From Deltaproteobacteria bacterium (GTDB lineage: Bacteria; Desulfobacterota; Binatia; Binatales; Binataceae), in NCBI GenBank assembly GCA_021780585.1, contig JAJXYM010000382.1, positions 1 to 10,651 on the forward strand: a stretch of DNA of 10,651 nucleotides. Reading direction: 5' to 3'. A program made the position numbers and the translations under genes. Below are positions 1 through 6,538 of this stretch, piece after piece. Position 1 is the stretch's first letter. Every line of letters begins with the position of its first letter. Below the pieces are notes generated by a model that saw only the letters and a program-made list of their open reading frames with translations, had not been told where the DNA came from and made no database searches.

Positions 1-1
1 C

Positions 2-340
2 GCATCGCCCTCGGCCGTGCCGCCCGCGATGCTCGCGGCGGCGGCGCGCGTGCTCGAACTGCTGGCGGCGGCCGATGCGAACGCGCTCGCCGCGCTCGCG
101 ACGCCGGCTGGCGCAGGCGAAGTGGTGGCGCTCGCCCGGGCGATTCGCCCGGGCCGCTACCAGCGCCATGAGATAATCGCGACCGCGCGCGTCAACTACC
201 ATCATTATGTCAAGGCGCGCCTGTTCGGCGATCGCGTCGAACCGTTCACGGTGCAATTCCGGCTCGGCGAGCAGGACGGCCGCTGGATGGTCTGGGAGGC
301 GATGGACCTGAGCGGCGGACGGACCGCATGGACGCGCTGA
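2..340 (+). CDS. Hypothetical protein, 5'-incomplete (possible NTF2-like fold)
   Basis: The frame is open to the left edge of the window. A GTG at 17 is a possible start, but there is no clear ribosome binding site, so the gene probably begins outside and only its C-terminal part of about 107-113 residues is visible. The first half is Ala/Leu-rich and looks helical. The second half alternates short strands rich in Tyr, Phe, Arg and Trp (HEIIATARVNYHHYVKARLF, then VQFRLGEQDGRWMVWEAM). A helix followed by a curved sheet ending in a 'DGRWMVWEA' strand resembles NTF2-like/SnoaL small proteins, but I recognise no diagnostic motif. The stop lies 22 bp before the first ferritin-like gene on the same strand, so co-transcription is likely. 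Function unknown. Confidence 0.6.
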   Translation, partial: ASPSAVPPAMLAAAARVLELLAAADANALAALATPAGAGEVVALARAIRPGRYQRHEIIATARVNYHHYVKARLFGDRVEPFTVQFRLGEQDGRWMVWEAMDLSGGRTAWTR

Positions 341-362
341 GGCGCGCGGATGGAGCATAGCG

Positions 363-1163
363 ATGGAACGAATGATTGCGGTCGATCGGCTGGCGCGGCC
401 GGATAATCAGATTCTCGTGCCGCTCGAACGGATGTTTCAGGCGCGCGTCGATCAAGGCTTTTCGCCGACCGCCGCGATGCCGCATGAGGAGGATTTCCTC
501 AAGGGCCGCTTGCACGGAATCGCTGTCGGCGAGATTCAGGCGATGGAGGCGGCGGGCCGCTCGCTGTTCGATTTTCCCGACGCGCCGTGGGAATTTCAGC
601 TCGATATGGCGCGTCAGGTATGGGACGAATCGCGCCACGCCGAAATCTTTATCAAGCTGCTCGAATATCTCGGTTCGCATCTGGGCGAATTTCCCGAGAG
701 CGAAGTGCTCTGGTCATGCACCCAGGTGGACGATCCGGCCTGCCGCGTCGCCGGGATCAACCGCGGACTCGAAGGACTTGCCTGCGACGTCTTCGAGCAG
801 ATTATCCGGCTGGCGCAGCGGATGGACGACGAAGTGATCGAGCGCGCCGTCGATTACGTGCTGGCCGACGAGATCACGCACGTGCGGATGGGCTCGAAGT
901 GGATGCGCAAGCTGACCGAGGGCGATCCCGAACGCTTGAAGCGGGCGCGGGAATTTCAGGACAATATCGACAACCTGTTCAATTTTCAGGGCGGACGCAC
1001 CACGCTCGAAGAGGCGCCGCAGGCGCCGGTCGACGTCGGCGGACGCGAAATCGATTTCGACGCGACCCTGACGATCGCGCGGGAGGCGCGGCTGCTGGCC
1101 GGCTTTACCGACGAGGAAATCGAACGGCTGTTGCGCAGCGCCGCCCGCAGCGCGGCCTACTGA
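363..1163 (+). CDS. Ferritin-like di-iron protein, DUF455-like (copy 1)
   Basis: 266 residues, probably cytosolic, with no signal peptide. The core (about 50-185) reads as a four-helix bundle with the ligand pattern of ferritin-like carboxylate di-iron proteins: Glu57 or Glu62 in GEIQAMEAAGR, Glu89-x-x-His92 in DESRHAE, Glu137 in RGLEGLACD, and Glu170-x-x-His173 in DEITHVRMGSKW. The order of these motifs, the LW before the third helix and the W after the last His match what I know of the DUF455 family. The family's substrate is not established, so an oxidase, oxygenase or metal-handling role is inference. The start at 363 is supported by GGAG eight bases upstream and by alignment with the paralogue at 1195. 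It sits in a likely operon between the small upstream gene and its paralogue 31 bp downstream. Confidence 0.8.
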   Translation: MERMIAVDRLARPDNQILVPLERMFQARVDQGFSPTAAMPHEEDFLKGRLHGIAVGEIQAMEAAGRSLFDFPDAPWEFQLDMARQVWDESRHAEIFIKLLEYLGSHLGEFPESEVLWSCTQVDDPACRVAGINRGLEGLACDVFEQIIRLAQRMDDEVIERAVDYVLADEITHVRMGSKWMRKLTEGDPERLKRAREFQDNIDNLFNFQGGRTTLEEAPQAPVDVGGREIDFDATLTIAREARLLAGFTDEEIERLLRSAARSAAY

Positions 1164-1194
1164 TCGCGACACGGGAATTCGGGGGTTAGCCACG

Positions 1195-1962
1195 ATGCAA
1201 CGGATGATTCCGGTCGAACGACTGGCGCGAGAGGATCGTTTCGTGCTGCTGCGCGCGCGCAAGGCGCGCGAAATCCGCGAGGAACAGAACCTCGACGATC
1301 GCGTGCTGCCCTTCGACGAAGAGGCGCTGCGGGCGCGGATGCACGGCATTTTCTGCGGCGAAGTGCAGGCGATGGAGGCGGCGGGCCGCACCCTGCTCGA
1401 TTTTCCCGACGCGCCGTGGGAGTTCCAGCTCGACATGGCGCGCCAGGTATGGGACGAATCGCGCCATACCGAAATCTTCGAGGGGCTGCTCGCCTATCTC
1501 GGCGCCGAGCCGGGCGATTACGTCGAAACCGAAGTGCTGTGGCGATGCACGCAGGCCGAGGATCCGGCGGCGCGCGTGGCCGGGATCAACCGCGGCCTGG
1601 AAGGACTCGCCTGCGACGTCTTCGAACAGATGATCCGAATCGCGCAAAAGAACGGTGACGAGATCATCGAACGCGCCGTCGATTACGTGCTGGCCGACGA
1701 AATCACGCACGTGCGGATGGGTTCGAAATGGCTGCGCAAGCTGACCGAGGGCGATCCCGAACGCTACCGGCGCGCGGTCGAGTTCCAGGAAAATATCGAC
1801 GAGGTCTTCAGCTTCCGCGGTACGCGCCGCGCGATCGAGGACGTGCGCGACGGCAACGAGAATATCATCACGATCGCGCGCGAGGCGCGATTATTGGCCG
1901 GCTTCACCGAGGAAGAGATCGAGCGGCTGGTCGCGGCCGCGCGCAAAAGCGCCGCCTACTAA
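1195..1962 (+). CDS. Ferritin-like di-iron protein, DUF455-like (copy 2, tandem paralogue)
   Basis: 255 residues, a close paralogue of the preceding gene. All candidate metal ligands are kept: Glu56/Glu61, Glu88-x-x-His91, Glu136 and Glu169-x-x-His172. Residues of the helical core are almost identical between the copies, while residues 11-45 and the stretch after about 205 (11 residues shorter overall) differ. Both proteins end in SAAY, and similarity runs a few bases past the stop codons, so this is a tandem duplication. With both active-site sets intact, a hetero-oligomer or two related enzymes are both possible (inference). A GGGGGT lies upstream of the ATG as a weak ribosome binding site. 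The gene is last in the plus-strand unit and faces a minus-strand gene; a hairpin terminator follows. Confidence 0.8.
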   Translation: MQRMIPVERLAREDRFVLLRARKAREIREEQNLDDRVLPFDEEALRARMHGIFCGEVQAMEAAGRTLLDFPDAPWEFQLDMARQVWDESRHTEIFEGLLAYLGAEPGDYVETEVLWRCTQAEDPAARVAGINRGLEGLACDVFEQMIRIAQKNGDEIIERAVDYVLADEITHVRMGSKWLRKLTEGDPERYRRAVEFQENIDEVFSFRGTRRAIEDVRDGNENIITIAREARLLAGFTEEEIERLVAAARKSAAY

Positions 1963-2004
1963 TCGCCACGCGCGCCCAGCTCGGCAATCCTCCGCCAATT
2001 CCCC

Positions 2005-2065
2005 GCGGCGGATGAGACGCGGCAAGCCTCGACGGCTCCACGTTTCATCCGCCGCATCCCTTTTT
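2005..2065 (+). terminator. Long hairpin with T-run: rho-independent terminator of the ferritin-like operon
   Basis: Arms 2005-2022 and 2038-2055 pair over 18 positions, with 16 Watson-Crick pairs, one G-T and one C-A mismatch. The loop adds a smaller stem (AGCC 2025-2028 with GGCT 2034-2037). On the plus strand the stem is followed after five bases by TTTTT (2061-2065), the layout of an intrinsic terminator for the unit ending at 1962. The right arm overlaps the stop codon and last codons of the convergent gene. On the minus strand no T-run follows, so termination in that direction is less sure. Confidence 0.7.
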
Positions 2066-2569
2066 CAAGATTTCGCGCCAGCGCCCTTCGAGCGAGCCGT
2101 TCGACCCCACCGGGATGCCGCGCATCGGTCCGCCGCCCGGCCCCATCAAGCGCGATCCGGGCGTTGCACCAGGGACGGGGTCCGCCAGAATCTGACTCGT
2201 TATCGCGAGTTCGCCGCCGCCTGAATTCAGGGCGCTGATCGTGAACAGCAGGCGATAGCGCCCGCCCGTCCATTTTCCCGCCGAGCCGCCGGGCGTCCGC
2301 GAAATCCGGTCGAGCTCATCCGCCGAGACCCACGCGAACGGCGTCATGAGCAGGACACGATCCCTTTGCCGGAGGGTCAAAGGCGTTTGGCCATGCTCGC
2401 GCAGGACACGCTCGATACACGAGCGAAGCCGCTCCGCCGAAAGCGAAAATTCGATGACGGTCGGCGGCGGAGCTGCGATGGCTCCAAAGGCTCTTACGTC
2501 GAGCGCGACTATAGATAATAAAAAAATGCTTAGACCGAAAATATGCGAAATGCGCATCAAAGTTGGCAT
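2045..2569 (-). CDS. Exported hypothetical protein
   Basis: 174 residues from the ATG at 2569, chosen because AGGAG within GAGAGGAG (complement of 2573-2580) sits just upstream; in-frame ATGs at 2605 and 2593 would add a hydrophilic stretch before the signal peptide and lack such a site. The N-terminus is a Sec-type signal peptide: a basic residue, a hydrophobic run (ISHIFGLSIFLLSIVAL), then an AFGA or AIAA cleavage region near residues 30-33. No lipobox cysteine is seen, so it is probably periplasmic. The mature part has an amphipathic helix (SAERLRSCIERVLREHG), strands around RDRVLLMTPF and GRYRLLFTISAL, then a Gly/Pro-rich loop and a C-terminal helix (LEGRWREILKKG). The helix-strand layout vaguely recalls BamC-like envelope domains, but I cannot assign a family. 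It is divergent from the BNR gene. Confidence 0.7.
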   Translation of the reverse strand: MPTLMRISHIFGLSIFLLSIVALDVRAFGAIAAPPPTVIEFSLSAERLRSCIERVLREHGQTPLTLRQRDRVLLMTPFAWVSADELDRISRTPGGSAGKWTGGRYRLLFTISALNSGGGELAITSQILADPVPGATPGSRLMGPGGGPMRGIPVGSNGSLEGRWREILKKGCGG

Positions 2570-2655
2570 GGGCTCCTCTCGATTAGATTGCATTAAGTTG
2601 CGCATTTGGGTTCAAATGGCGACACTGGCGGACCGATCGCGATAGGGAGGAAGAT
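2570..2655. promoter_or_regulatory. Divergent promoter gap inside an AT-rich patch
   Basis: This 86-bp gap separates two divergently read exported-protein genes and must hold both promoters. Leftward, TTGAAC (complement of 2610-2615), 17 bases, TGCAAT (complement of 2587-2592) is a fair sigma-70 match. Rightward, TTGCAT (2588-2593), 18 bases, TCAAAT (2612-2617) is weaker; the two candidates overlap. GGAGG at 2646-2650 is a good ribosome binding site five bases before the ATG at 2656. Promoter calls are by eye and uncertain. Confidence 0.35.
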
Positions 2656-4279
2656 ATGTATAAAAAAACTTTAGCATTCAAACTCGCTGCAACTGTAAAC
2701 ATGATGTTATTACTTTTGACATCTGTTTGCGTTAGTTCAGCGGCTGCGGGAGGCGCGCCGCTGGTTTGGCAAGCGACGCCCGCGCAGATGCGCGCGATTG
2801 CGTCCGGGCCGGCCCCCAGCCTCTCCTATATTGCGCCGCCGCCCGACTTGTCCGATACCGCCCGCAAGCTGCTCTCCGGCGCGGGCGAAACCGCGCTGTA
2901 CGGCAAATGGCGGCAAAATCCCGAAGCCTTGATTCAGGCGATGACCGCGAAGGAAGCCGCCGCCGGCAAACCCGAAGTCGCCGCGCGGCAGACGCCGCCG
3001 CCATTGATCAAGACGCTGGCGACCGTGAACAACCGCGGCTTCGACACCACCTTTGCTTTCACGGAAAGCGAGACCACCGTCGCCCAGCCGGTCGCCAACG
3101 ACATCGTGGTCGGCTTCAACAGCTCGGCCGATTTCGCGATGGGCGGCAGCTTCACCGGTTACGCCTATTCGCTCAATGGCGGGAAAACTTTCACCGAAGT
3201 CCAATACGGACTGCCCGCGTACGGCACGATTACCCCCCACCGGCGACCCGTCACTGGCGTCCGACGGCGCCGGCGATCTGTTTTTCTCAACGCTCGGCGA
3301 GGACTTCGGAGCCGGCGTCAGCTACGTCATGGTCTATGAATCGACCGACGGCGGCCAGACCTTTGCGACGGATCAACTCTATATCGGCGGGTCGGGCGTG
3401 TTTCTTGACAAGCCGCTGACCGCCGTCGACACCAATCCGGCGAGTCCGCATCACGGCAATATCTACACGACCTTGACCGCGTTCTCATCAGCGCCCACGT
3501 CGCCGATCTATGTCTGCACGATCCCCGCGAAGATCTGCGTGCCGATCGTAAACGAAGCCGCCAGCGGCGCGATGCCGGCCGTCGGACCGAACGGCGAGCT
3601 CTACGTCGCCTGGGAACAGTTCAGCACCGGCGGCGGCGCAACCCCGATCGACGCGCTCTATTTTTCGGTTTCAACCGACGGCGGCGCGAGCTTCTCCACC
3701 CCCGCGCCGATCACCAGCGTGAGTCCGATCTATGACCCCGGAGTTAGCGCCTACGTATGCGGCCGGCCCGCGCTCAAGGGCGGAATTCGCGTCAACGATT
3801 TTCCCTCGATCGCGGTGGATACCGGCGTCAAAAGCAAGAACAAAGGGGCGATCTACGTGGCCTGGAACGACCAGCGCAACGGCGACCCCGACATCTTCAT
3901 CACGAAATCGACCAATGGCGGAGCAAGCTGGCTGGCTCCCGTGATGGTGAACAAGAACGGCGTCGGCACCGATCAGTTCTTTCCCTGGGTCACGGTTCTG
4001 CCTAACGGCAAACTTGGCGTGACTTATTATGATCGCAGCCGCGATCAGAACAATTGGTATGTGGACTATGATCTCGCGACCAGCGTCACCGGAGGCGCGA
4101 CCTGGGCGCAGAGCTTCCTGACCAAGCGCCCGTTCCCGGTGGTGGTAAATGTCGACGCCGAAATCGCCGGCTGCTACATGAGCGATTACAATCAGATCGG
4201 CAACAACGGACTGAACCTGCTATTGCCCTGGGGCGACAACAGCAATGGCAATCCCGACGTGATGTTCGTCAAGAGATGA
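2656..4279 (+). CDS. Exported BNR/Asp-box repeat protein, frame broken at a C6 run
   Basis: Read through one correction, this is a 540-residue protein with a Sec signal peptide (MYKK, then a hydrophobic stretch to about residue 30, Ala-rich cleavage site) and a beta-propeller-like body. Five Asp-box motifs are visible: SLNGGKTF (172-179), STDGGQTF (229-236), STDGGASF (339-346), STNGGASW (418-425) and a degenerate SVTGGATW (476-483), with companion strands such as IYVAWNDQRNGDPDIF. Asp-boxes occur in sialidases and many other propellers; I see no sialidase arginine triad, so no enzyme activity is claimed. As written, the first frame leaves the homology after residue 194 and stops at 3337-3339 (227 residues). 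The rest continues in the next frame to 4279, with an internal ATG at 3329. Removing one C from 3233-3238 restores a continuous propeller. This may be a sequencing error, a real mutation or a slippage site. Confidence 0.7.
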
Positions 4280-4334
4280 GTTGAACAAGGCGTGCGCGCG
4301 CCGCGCCCGCGGCGGAGCGCAAAGGCTTCCCGAC

Positions 4335-4365
4335 GGCGGCCGTCGCAAATTCCGCGACGGCCGCC
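4335..4365 (+). terminator. Perfect 12-bp stem, likely transcript end of the BNR gene
   Basis: GGCGGCCGTCGC (4335-4346), a seven-base loop AAATTCC and GCGACGGCCGCC (4354-4365) form a perfect GC-rich hairpin 56 bp past the stop codon. No T-run follows, so it may terminate weakly, help a Rho-dependent end, or protect the 3' end of the mRNA. The symmetry is directly visible; the role is inferred from position. Confidence 0.5.
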
Positions 4366-4383
4366 CGTTCGTCTGGCGGACCC

Positions 4384-4554
4384 GCGCCGGCCGCGGTTCC
4401 GCGCCCGGCGCCTGAAGCGCATCGGCAAAACGGCGGCTCGGCGGGTGCGGCGGCCCGCGCCGATCCGGTCGCCGCGAACTACGGGCGGCGGAGCGCGCCG
4501 CGCGTATTCCTCCGCCGGGGGGCGAACCCGGCCCCGGATCGTCGCGCAGGCGAC
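4384..4554. other. Hairpin-rich GC-rich intergenic stretch without a convincing gene
   Basis: The gap between the BNR gene and pckG is about 420 bp. After the terminator-like stem it holds further inverted repeats: GCGCCGG 4384-4390 with CCGGCGC 4405-4411, enclosing CGCG-GTTC-CGCG; CGGCGGA 4486-4492 with TCCGCCG 4511-4517; CCGGGG 4515-4520 with CCCCGG 4532-4537 (overlapping the previous one); and GTCGC 4541-4545 with GCGAC 4550-4554. The only plus-strand frame here (4292-4606) encodes an Arg/Pro-rich string with no ribosome binding site and looks spurious. From about 4555 the sequence turns AT-rich (ATTTCTAATAATG), where the pckG promoter may lie. No known RNA family is recognised. Confidence 0.4.
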
Positions 4555-4626
4555 GAAATCTGAAGAATTTCTAATAATGTCGAATGACGATCTGGCGTTC
4601 GGCTAATCCCGATGTTAGTCTGCGCC

Positions 4627-4644
4627 AGGTAACCTTTAGGTAAC
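4627..4644 (+). promoter_or_regulatory. Twin AGGTAAC direct repeat, candidate operator upstream of pckG
   Basis: AGGTAAC occurs at 4627-4633 and again at 4638-4644, eleven bases apart, about one helical turn. It lies 58 bp before the chosen pckG start and immediately before the leader hairpin. Repeats in phase on one face of the helix are typical of binding sites for a dimeric or cooperatively binding regulator. I do not recognise the motif. Confidence 0.35.
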
Positions 4645-4646
4645 AT

Positions 4647-4678
4647 GGCGCGGCCGTTAGCCATCTTGCGGCCGCGCC
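4647..4678 (+). promoter_or_regulatory. Leader hairpin of pckG
   Basis: GGCGCGGCCG (4647-4656) and CGGCCGCGCC (4669-4678) are perfect complements around a 12-base loop. The stem ends 11 bases before the ribosome binding site GGGAGAG (4690-4696). It could modulate translation or mRNA stability. It argues that 4645-4701 is leader rather than coding sequence, although an in-frame ATG occurs at 4645. No riboswitch class is recognised. Confidence 0.4.
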
Positions 4679-4701
4679 GGATTCATTTCGGGAGAGATCG
4701 A

Positions 4702-6477
4702 GTGACCAGCCATCCCGCCGCCGACGCTTTCACCAAAAGCCGCGCGCTCGCGAACTGGGTCGCGGAATGCGCCCGCCTGACGCAACCCGACCGGATCGTC
4801 TGGTGCGACGGCTCCGAAGACGAACGCCGCCGCCTGACCGACGAGGCGGTGGCGGCGGGCGTGCTGATTCCGCTCGATCACGAAAAGCGGCCCGGATGCT
4901 ACCTGCATCGCTCGAACCCCAACGACGTCGCCCGCACCGAGGAGGTCACGTTCATCTGCTCGCCGACCAAAGCGGCCGCCGGCGTGACCAACAACTGGAT
5001 GGCGCCGGACGAGGCCTACGCGAAGCTGGGCGCGCTGCTCAAGGGCTCGATGGCCGGCCGCACGCTGTACGTCATTCCGTACGTGATGGGTCCGCTGGGT
5101 TCGCCGTTCGCCAAGGTCGGAGTCGAGATCACCGACAGCGTCTATGTCGTGCTCAGCATGCGGATCATGACGCGGATGGGCCGCGCGGCGCTGGAGATGC
5201 TCGGCGACGCGGACGATTTCAACCGCGGCCTGCATTGCACGCTCGATCTCGATCCTTCAAAACGCTTTATCTGCCACTTTCCGCAGGACAACACGATCTG
5301 GTCGGTGGGCAGCGGATACGGCGGCAACGCCCTGCTCAGCAAGAAATGCTTCGCGCTCAGGATCGCGAGCTGCCTTGGCCGCGACGAAGGCTGGCTGGCG
5401 GAGCATATGCTGATCGTCGGCCTGCAAAGCCCGGCCGGCGAGACCCGCTATATCGCCGCGGCTTTTCCGAGCGCCTGCGGCAAGACGAACCTCGCGATGC
5501 TGACGCCGCCGCCGGCGCTCAAGGGCTGGAAGGTCTTCACGATCGGCGACGATATCGCGTGGCTCAGAATCGGTCCGGACGGCGGACTGTGGGCGATCAA
5601 TCCCGAGTTCGGCTACTTCGGCGTCGCGCCCGGCACCAGCATGAAGTCGAATCCGAACGCGATGCTGACGGTGGAGCGCGACGCGCTCTTTACCAACGTC
5701 GCGATGACGGCGGACGGCGATATCTGGTGGGAAGGAATGGACGTGCCGGCGCCGGCGGGCCTGATCGATTGGCGCGGCCGGCCATGGGAGGCGAAGTCGG
5801 GCGACAAGGCCGCGCATCCGAACAGCCGCTTCACCGCGCCGATGGGCAATAACCCGGCGCTCTCGCCACACGCCAACGATCCGCGCGGCGTGCCGATCTC
5901 GGCGATCGTCTTCGGCGGCCGGCGCGCCACCACGATGCCGCTGGTGCTGGAGTCATTCGACTGGACGCACGGCGTCTTTATGGGCGCGACGATGGGTTCC
6001 GAGACCACCGCGGCGGCGGCCGGCAAGGTCGGCGTGGTGCGGCGCGATCCGATGGCGATGCTGCCGTTTTGCGGCTACAACGTCGGCGACTATCTCGGCC
6101 ATTGGCTGGAGATCGGCAAGCGCCTGACGAATCCGCCGCGCATCTTCATGGTCAACTGGTTCCGCAAGGACGCCGAGGGCAATTTCCTGTGGCCGGGCTA
6201 CGGCGAGAATCTGCGCGCGCTCAAGTGGATGCTCGATCGGATCCATAGCGGCGCCGACGGCGATCGCACGCCGGTCGGGACCACGCCGCAGGCCGGCGAT
6301 CTGGATCTGGCCGGACTGGAAATCGCGCCCGATCAATTGCGCCAGGCGCTCGCGGTCGACGCCGCCGAATGGCGCGTCGAAGTCGCCTCGGCGGGAGAAC
6401 TGTTCGACAAAATCGGCGCGGCGCTGCCCCAGGCGCTCCGCGAAAAGCATCGCGAGCTCGCGGCCGCGCTCAAGTAG
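4702..6477 (+). CDS. pckG: Phosphoenolpyruvate carboxykinase, GTP-dependent
   Basis: Catalyses oxaloacetate + GTP to PEP + GDP + CO2, the entry step of gluconeogenesis from TCA-cycle acids, in the cytosol. Length from the GTG at 4702 is 591 residues, normal for the GTP family. The GTG is preferred over ATG 4645 because GGGAGAG lies five bases upstream and the protein then starts a typical distance before the conserved ALANWV...LTQPDR segment. Visible motifs (GTG numbering): substrate Arg in NDVARTEE (about 78), SGYGGNALLSKKCFALR with metal-site Lys (about 206-220), His in AEHMLI (235), P-loop FPSACGKTNL with reactive Cys259 and Lys261, metal-binding GDDIAW (282-287), FGGRR (404-408), the mobile lid around 417-439, and nucleotide-site NWFRKD...FLWPGYGEN (485-502). 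All key residues are intact. The monocarboxylate-type transporter follows. Confidence 0.97.
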   Translation: MTSHPAADAFTKSRALANWVAECARLTQPDRIVWCDGSEDERRRLTDEAVAAGVLIPLDHEKRPGCYLHRSNPNDVARTEEVTFICSPTKAAAGVTNNWMAPDEAYAKLGALLKGSMAGRTLYVIPYVMGPLGSPFAKVGVEITDSVYVVLSMRIMTRMGRAALEMLGDADDFNRGLHCTLDLDPSKRFICHFPQDNTIWSVGSGYGGNALLSKKCFALRIASCLGRDEGWLAEHMLIVGLQSPAGETRYIAAAFPSACGKTNLAMLTPPPALKGWKVFTIGDDIAWLRIGPDGGLWAINPEFGYFGVAPGTSMKSNPNAMLTVERDALFTNVAMTADGDIWWEGMDVPAPAGLIDWRGRPWEAKSGDKAAHPNSRFTAPMGNNPALSPHANDPRGVPISAIVFGGRRATTMPLVLESFDWTHGVFMGATMGSETTAAAAGKVGVVRRDPMAMLPFCGYNVGDYLGHWLEIGKRLTNPPRIFMVNWFRKDAEGNFLWPGYGENLRALKWMLDRIHSGADGDRTPVGTTPQAGDLDLAGLEIAPDQLRQALAVDAAEWRVEVASAGELFDKIGAALPQALREKHRELAAALK

Positions 6478-6500
6478 ACCCTCGAGTTCGATCGGCGCGC

Positions 6501-6538
6501 TTCACGCCGGCGCGCGCGCGGGGCTATAGTGCGCGCGA
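6501..6538 (+). promoter_or_regulatory. Promoter placing +1 at the ATG of the MFS gene (leaderless start)
   Basis: TTCACG (6501-6506), an 18-base spacer and TATAGT (6525-6530) form a good sigma-70-like promoter. The usual start point, seven to eight bases after the -10 box, falls at 6537-6538, exactly the ATG. No Shine-Dalgarno sequence is visible before this codon. Both facts suggest a leaderless mRNA. The -35 half lies in a small GC-rich inverted repeat (CGGCG 6493-6497, CGCCG 6505-6509) just after pckG. Confidence 0.5.

Noticed and set aside
714..1710. Two overlapping minus-strand frames (714-1436 and 1186-1710) with similar sequences
   Set aside because: They resemble each other only because they lie antisense to the duplicated ferritin-like genes. 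No start signals or recognisable domains.
2656..4279. Naming the BNR-repeat protein a sialidase
   Set aside because: Asp-boxes occur in many propellers, and the catalytic Arg triad, Tyr and Asp of sialidases cannot be identified here.
4292..4606. Plus-strand frame of 104 codons between the BNR gene and pckG
   Set aside because: Arg/Pro-rich composition, no ribosome binding site, and it runs through several strong hairpins; not a credible protein.
4645..4701. Upstream ATG start for pckG, adding 19 residues
   Set aside because: This segment holds a perfect hairpin and the ribosome binding site of the GTG at 4702; the added residues do not resemble PEPCK N-termini.
4767..5852. Plus-strand frame of 361 codons inside pckG
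   Set aside because: Shadow of pckG in another frame; Arg-rich and without motifs.
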